Positions 6,411 to 9,635 of a DNA stretch of 9,635 nt are shown here, piece after piece. The stretch's first letter is position 1; each line of letters starts with the position of its first letter. This stretch comes from an uncultured Lachnospiraceae bacterium. GTDB lineage: Bacteria > Bacillota > Clostridia > Lachnospirales > Lachnospiraceae. The position numbers and the translations under genes were made by a program. The stretch lies in contig CACZQT010000288.1 of assembly GCA_902783295.1 (NCBI GenBank), positions 1 through 9,635 on the forward strand. The letters are read 5' to 3'. The notes beneath the pieces are model-generated. The model was given only the letters and a program-made list of their open reading frames with translations, did not search any database and was not told the origin of the DNA.

Positions 6411-8206
6411 CAGTTCTCGCCTCCTCTCGCGTCAAATTCCCTGTCGTAATAGGCTTTGTCAGAATCCTCCGGGCGGTCAAAGTCTCCGCCGGCATTCATC
6501 TGGGACTCATAGACTTCCCGGTAAATCCGGTTGTTCTCCAGCAGGTTTTCATGCGTGTCAAAGGCGTCGACTTCCCCGTCCTGCATGACCAGAATGCGGT
6601 CTGCATCCATCACTGAGGCGATGCGCTGAGCGATGATGATCTTTGTGGTATCCGGAATTTCCTCCCGGAATGCCCGGCGGATTCTGGCGTCCGTCGCGGT
6701 ATCCACCGCGCTGGTGGAATCATCCAGAATCAGGATCTTCGGTTTTTTCAGCAGTGCTCTGGCGATGCAGAGACGCTGCTTCTGTCCGCCGGATACGTTC
6801 GTACCGCCCTGCTCGATATGGGTGTTGTACCCTTCCGGGAACTGGCGGATAAATTCATCCGCGCAGGCAAGCTTTGCAGCACGTACGCATTCCTCTTCCG
6901 CAGCGTCCTTGTCCCCCCACCGGAGGTTCTCCAGAATCGTGCCGGAAAACAGAACATTCTTCTGCAGAACCACAGCCACGCTGCTGCGCAGCGTATCCAG
7001 GTCATAGCCCCGCACATCCTTGCCGCCGACACGTACCGTACCTTCATTGACGTCATACAGACGGCTGATCAGGTTCACGAGAGTGGATTTGGAGCTGCCG
7101 GTGCCGCCGATAATTCCGATCGTTTCGCCGGAGCCGATATGCAGATTAATGTCTTTCAGCACATTGCTGCTGCTCTCCGCACGGTAGCGGAAATTCACAT
7201 GATCAAAGTCCACGCTGCCGTCCGGGATCTCGAAATCCGGATTCTCCGGGTTGGTCAGGGTGCTCTTCTCGTTCAGCACTTCGGTAATACGCTGCGCACT
7301 GGCAGAGCTCATGGCCACCATGACAAAGATCATGGACATCATCATGAGGCTCATGAGGATGTTCATGCAGTACGCCAGCAGGCTCATCAGTTCGCCGGTT
7401 GTCAGGCTCCCCTGCACGATCATTTTTGCGCCGAGCCAGCTGATCAGCAGAATGCAGGTATAGACCGTGCCCTGCATAATCGGTCCGTTCAGCGTAATAA
7501 TCTTCTCCGCCCGGATAAACATGCGGTATACGTTCTCACTGGCTTTGCGGAATTTATCCCGCTCATAGTCTTCCCGCACATAGGCCTTCACCACCCGGAT
7601 GGCGGATACGTTCTCCTGTACGCTGGCATTCAGGTCGTCGTATTTCTTGAAAACTTCCCGGAAATACCCGCTGACACGGGTCATGATAAGAATCAGAGCC
7701 ACGGACAGAAAAGCAACAGCCCCCAGGTAGACGCCTGCCAGGTCTTTACTGATGTAAAACGACATGCACATGGCTATAATCAGGCTCATAGGTGCACGTA
7801 CAAACATCCGCAGAATCATCTGATACGCCATCTGCAGATTGGTCACATCCGTAGTGAGCCTGGTTACCAGACCGGCTGTACTGTATTTATCAATATTCGC
7901 AAAAGAAAATGTCTGAATGTTTTCAAACATCGCTTTCCGCAGGTTTCTGGCAAATCCCGTAGAAGCCTTCGCGCCGAAGACGCCGCCCAGACTTCCGAAC
8001 AGCAGTCCCAGCAGGGCAGTCCCAAGCATCAGTCCTCCTACCCGCAGAATATGACCCATATCGCCCGCTTCCACGCCCTTGTCAATGATCGAAGCCATCA
8101 ACAAGGGGATCATCATTTCCATAATTACTTCCCCGATCATCATGAGCGGGGTCAGTATGGATGGCAGTTTAAATTCCTTTATCTGTGCCCCCAGCGTTTT
8201 CAGCAT
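6410..8206 (-). CDS. ABC exporter half-transporter, BmrC/YheI-like subunit
   Basis: This is the partner half-transporter, 598 residues from the ATG at 8206, where AAAGGAG lies nine bases upstream. A GTG nine codons earlier would put the start before that ribosome binding site and is less likely. Six hydrophobic segments lie at about 14-40, 56-80, 128-151, 155-178, 240-262 and 272-298. The ATPase domain has Tyr341 (A-loop), Walker A GGTGSSKST (367-375), Q-loop Gln415, signature VSGGQ (471-475), Walker B ILILDDSTSAVD with Asp496 in place of catalytic Glu, and Gln527 where the H-loop histidine is expected. These substitutions are typical of the non-catalytic site of heterodimeric exporters such as TM287/288, LmrCD and BmrCD. 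The C-terminus (about 573-598) is strongly acidic. The gene follows yvcK by 94 bases with no visible terminator or promoter, and its stop overlaps the next ABC gene by one base. Substrate is not predictable. Confidence 0.93.
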   Translation of the reverse strand: MLKTLGAQIKEFKLPSILTPLMMIGEVIMEMMIPLLMASIIDKGVEAGDMGHILRVGGLMLGTALLGLLFGSLGGVFGAKASTGFARNLRKAMFENIQTFSFANIDKYSTAGLVTRLTTDVTNLQMAYQMILRMFVRAPMSLIIAMCMSFYISKDLAGVYLGAVAFLSVALILIMTRVSGYFREVFKKYDDLNASVQENVSAIRVVKAYVREDYERDKFRKASENVYRMFIRAEKIITLNGPIMQGTVYTCILLISWLGAKMIVQGSLTTGELMSLLAYCMNILMSLMMMSMIFVMVAMSSASAQRITEVLNEKSTLTNPENPDFEIPDGSVDFDHVNFRYRAESSSNVLKDINLHIGSGETIGIIGGTGSSKSTLVNLISRLYDVNEGTVRVGGKDVRGYDLDTLRSSVAVVLQKNVLFSGTILENLRWGDKDAAEEECVRAAKLACADEFIRQFPEGYNTHIEQGGTNVSGGQKQRLCIARALLKKPKILILDDSTSAVDTATDARIRRAFREEIPDTTKIIIAQRIASVMDADRILVMQDGEVDAFDTHENLLENNRIYREVYESQMNAGGDFDRPEDSDKAYYDREFDARGGEN

Positions 8207-8300
8207 TCGCAGCGGCTCCTTTCTTTCCCTCACAGACTTTCCAGCAGCATTCTCCGCCGGCGCTTTCTGCTTTCGGGCTGTTCCGGTCAGAATCCTTCTC

Positions 8301-9257
8301 TCAGGCTTTATCCATCAGATATGAGAAAATCCTGAATCCTGTTTTTACGGCATCATGGCGGATTCTTCCGTCTTCAATACAGATCACGTTGTCCGCAATC
8401 ACTTCCGCCCCCTGCTCCGCAATCTTTTTCCGGTCCAGGTGCACGATCTTCTTGCCTTCCATTTTCAGATACTTGTCGCTGATCTCCGGATCAATCTTTC
8501 CGGTATTGGCCAGCACCACGTCCACTTTCCGCTTGTCCAGATACTGGTTGATGGCCTGCAGATGGTCACTGACGCTGAAGCCATCTGTTTCCCCGGGCTG
8601 GGTAACCAGGTTGGATACGTACATGATCGGGGCCTCGCTGGCACCGATGGCATCTACAATTTCCTTCACGATCAGATGGGGCATCACGCTGGTAAACAGG
8701 CTTCCCGTGCTGAACACAATCAGATCGCATTCCTGGATCTTCTGCTTGATTTCCGAACGGATGCGCACCCGGTGGTCATATTTCAGCCTGGAAATGTTCT
8801 TAATATTGTTGCTGACCTCCACTTCACCATAAAAATACTCCCCTTTATGGCGTCCGGTCCCCACCAGATCCACTTTTTCCTCTGTCAGAGGAAGCACAGT
8901 ACCTTTTACGTTCAGCAGCTGGCACATATAACGTGTGGCCTCCGTCAGGCTGCCCTTGAGGTCAATCAGAGCCGCCAGCAGGATATTCCGCACCGGATGG
9001 TTATCCAGGGAAGATCCTTCTTTGTGGAAGCGGTATCCCAGCAGGTCCACAAAGTCATCATCCACGTTCGACATCGCCAGAAGAACCTTTCCGATATCCC
9101 CTACCGCAGGGATGTCCAGCTCCTCTTTCAGCTGGCCGGTCGAGCTTCCATTATCACTTACTGTTATTACGGCTGTTACTTCCAGGGGAAAGAGCTTCAA
9201 TCCGGACAGCAGGCAGGACGTACCTGTTCCTCCGCCAAACACAAGAACTTTTTTCAT
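8301..9257 (-). CDS. yvcK: YvcK/CofD-family protein (gluconeogenesis factor-like)
   Basis: YvcK proteins bind UDP-sugars and influence cell-wall synthesis, cell shape and growth on gluconeogenic carbon sources; the fold is shared with the phospholactate transferase CofD. The 318-residue length matches the family. Visible motifs are the N-terminal glycine loop FGGGTGTSCLLSGLK (7-21), TVSDNGSSTGQLKEEL (32-47), GDIGKVLLA (53-61), HPVRNILLAAL (87-97), STGSLFTSVMPHLIV (183-197) and the near-invariant NLVTQPGETDGFSVSDHL (216-233). Several normally conserved spots differ from B. subtilis YvcK: DDGGSSG is DNGSSTG, GDIRNVL is GDIGKVL, GHSLGN is NHPVRN and GPGSLYTS is STGSLFTS. This is therefore a divergent subfamily, and the symbol is by family only. 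The usual neighbours rapZ and whiA are absent within view. A strong AAAGGAGG five bases before the ATG fixes the start, and a clear promoter lies about 120 bases upstream. It is probably the first gene of the transcript reaching the ABC pair. Confidence 0.85.
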   Translation of the reverse strand: MKKVLVFGGGTGTSCLLSGLKLFPLEVTAVITVSDNGSSTGQLKEELDIPAVGDIGKVLLAMSNVDDDFVDLLGYRFHKEGSSLDNHPVRNILLAALIDLKGSLTEATRYMCQLLNVKGTVLPLTEEKVDLVGTGRHKGEYFYGEVEVSNNIKNISRLKYDHRVRIRSEIKQKIQECDLIVFSTGSLFTSVMPHLIVKEIVDAIGASEAPIMYVSNLVTQPGETDGFSVSDHLQAINQYLDKRKVDVVLANTGKIDPEISDKYLKMEGKKIVHLDRKKIAEQGAEVIADNVICIEDGRIRHDAVKTGFRIFSYLMDKA

Positions 9258-9324
9258 GACAGCCTCCTTTTCATAATCCGCAGCCTTCGCGGAATCAACT
9301 GATCATCCGGCAGGTTCTAAATTC

Positions 9325-9345
9325 AAGAACGCCACCGGCGTTCTT
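9325..9345. promoter_or_regulatory. Hairpin in the yvcK leader
   Basis: AAGAACGCC (9325-9333) and GGCGTTCTT (9337-9345) are perfect 9-bp arms around a 3-base loop. It would lie about 20 bases into the predicted yvcK transcript. On the minus strand no U-run follows, so it should not terminate yvcK transcription. On the plus strand it is followed by TTGTT and could act as a weak terminator, but no plus-strand gene leads into it. A third piece, GTTCT at 9314-9318, can compete for AGAAC at 9326-9330. Confidence 0.5.
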
Positions 9346-9373
9346 TTGTTCAGATTCAAGATAAAACATTCCT

Positions 9374-9402
9374 ATTATACCCGTTTTGAGCAGATTCGTC
9401 TA
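9374..9402 (-). promoter_or_regulatory. Sigma-A-type promoter for yvcK
   Basis: On the minus strand a perfect -10 box TATAAT (9379-9374) is preceded, after exactly 17 bases, by TAGACG (9402-9397), which matches four of six bases of TTGACA. Transcription should begin near 9367, leaving a leader of about 110 bases before the yvcK ATG. This is the best promoter in the window and lies downstream of the terminator at 9545-9513, as expected for a new transcription unit. Confidence 0.75.
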
Positions 9403-9410
9403 CGTTATTT

Positions 9411-9434
9411 TCAAGATCGCCTCAGTGATCTTGA
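9411..9434. promoter_or_regulatory. TCAAGATC dyad just upstream of the yvcK promoter
   Basis: TCAAGATC (9411-9418) and GATCTTGA (9427-9434) are perfect 8-bp inverted arms. A wobble pair and a C-G pair extend the stem to ten around a CTCA loop. The centre lies about 55 bases upstream of the predicted start and about 20 bases behind the -35 box, a position that would suit an activator site. TTCAAGA also recurs at 9355-9361 and 9322-9328. The dyad is seen directly; its function as an operator is inferred, and a structured RNA end is an alternative. Confidence 0.4.
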
Positions 9435-9438
9435 CCGC

Positions 9439-9476
9439 GACGCGCGCGGTGAGAAGCACCTTCCGCTGCGCGCGTC
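9439..9476. repeat. GC-rich inverted repeat upstream of yvcK
   Basis: GACGCGCGC (9439-9447) pairs perfectly with GCGCGCGTC (9468-9476). A G-T wobble and a G-C pair extend the stem inward. Inside it GGTG (9448-9451) and CACC (9457-9460) form a smaller nested stem. Its alternating CG composition stands out from the AT-rich promoter nearby. It lies between the upstream gene's terminator and the yvcK promoter, in a stretch with no gene. It has no U-tract on either strand. Confidence 0.5.
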
Positions 9477-9512
9477 TGCAATCCGCCAGATATATTTTCC
9501 CGTTATCCCACC

Positions 9513-9545
9513 AAAAAACCGGTCAGCCAGACTGCCAACCGGTTT
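9513..9545 (-). terminator. Intrinsic terminator of the upstream partial gene
   Basis: On the minus strand AAACCGGTTGGC, a loop AGTCTG, then GCTGACCGGTTT form a 12-bp stem with two G-U wobbles, running directly into a six-base T-tract (9518-9513). It lies about 43 bases after the stop codon at 9588-9590. Stem, loop and T-tract all fit a Rho-independent terminator. It separates the upstream gene from the yvcK unit. Confidence 0.85.
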
Positions 9546-9587
9546 CTTCATTTGGATTTTCATAATCCCGCAGTCAGTTTTCCCGAC

Positions 9588-9635
9588 TTACTTGACCTTG
9601 ACCTTCACCTTTGCGCAAAGGCCGTTCTGGGCATA
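9588..9635 (-). CDS. C-terminal end of an unidentified protein (partial)
   Basis: Only the last 15 codons are in the window, reading YAQNGLCAKVKVKVK followed by TAA (9590-9588). It is called as coding because the frame is open to the edge and ends shortly before a strong intrinsic terminator. The alternating Lys/Val end resembles the last beta-strand of Ig- or fibronectin-III-like domains at the C-terminus of secreted Clostridia proteins, but 15 residues cannot establish a family. No function is assigned. Confidence 0.55.
   Translation of the reverse strand, partial: YAQNGLCAKVKVKVK

Noticed and set aside
8207..8233. GTG start nine codons upstream for the BmrC-like ABC gene
   Set aside because: The purine-rich AAAGGAG that serves the ATG at 8206 lies inside this extension, so initiation at 8206 is favoured.
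6818..8335. 505-codon plus-strand frame antisense to the BmrC-like ABC gene
   Set aside because: It is extremely rich in His, Gln and Ala, as expected from reading ABC codons backward, and it has no domain. The minus-strand ABC motifs are unambiguous.
9254..9274. Six-codon upstream frame MKRRLS whose stop overlaps the yvcK ATG (ATGA)
   Set aside because: The frame consists mostly of the yvcK Shine-Dalgarno itself, so translating it would occlude yvcK initiation; likely chance, though a leader peptide cannot be excluded from sequence alone.
8355..9302. 315-codon plus-strand frame antisense to yvcK
   Set aside because: It mirrors yvcK almost exactly, with no recognisable motif; the minus-strand YvcK signatures and strong ribosome binding site decide the coding strand.

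Overview
The window looks like chromosomal DNA from a fairly GC-rich Firmicute, most likely a Clostridia/Lachnospiraceae-type gut bacterium. This is an inference from protein style (type III glutamine synthetase, a BmrCD/LmrCD-like heterodimeric ABC exporter, a YvcK-family protein), strong AAAGGAGG-type ribosome binding sites, and codon use that avoids TTA/CTA/TCA enough to leave very long open frames antisense to real genes. I see no rRNA, tRNA, CRISPR array, insertion sequence or phage gene.

Every convincing gene is on the minus strand, so transcription runs from high to low coordinates. At the right edge (9588-9635) lie the last 15 codons of an unidentified gene, followed by an intrinsic terminator (9545-9513). 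Next comes a structured, non-coding stretch (9258-9512). It holds a GC-rich inverted repeat, a TCAAGATC dyad, a good sigma-A-type promoter and a leader hairpin, and it drives a divergent YvcK/CofD-like gene (9257-8301). After 94 bases follow two ABC exporter half-transporters (8206-6410 and 6410-4485) that overlap by one base. Their motifs predict one consensus and one degenerate ATP site. A 20-bp tandem repeat straddles the end of the second gene. Then come thymidylate kinase tmk (4351-3722), homoserine dehydrogenase with a C-terminal ACT domain (3546-2245), and type III glutamine synthetase glnN (2205-76).

The only clear promoter and the only clear intrinsic terminator both lie upstream of yvcK. 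The block could therefore be one long transcript or several units with promoters I cannot recognise. The gene functions do not form one pathway: cell-wall/central-carbon control (YvcK), export (ABC pair), dTTP synthesis (Tmk), threonine/methionine precursor synthesis (Hom) and ammonium assimilation (GlnN). Hom and GlnN are the closest functional pair (nitrogen/amino-acid metabolism), and only 39 bases separate them.

The unusual content is non-coding. GGGGACAGTCCC-containing palindromes occur downstream of both glnN and tmk and look like a dispersed REP-type family. There is also a four-unit 20-bp tandem repeat at the end of the ABC operon, competing hairpins around the glnN ribosome binding site, and repeated TTCAAGA motifs around the yvcK promoter. 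I found no convincing undescribed multi-gene system; the protein-coding content is mostly familiar.
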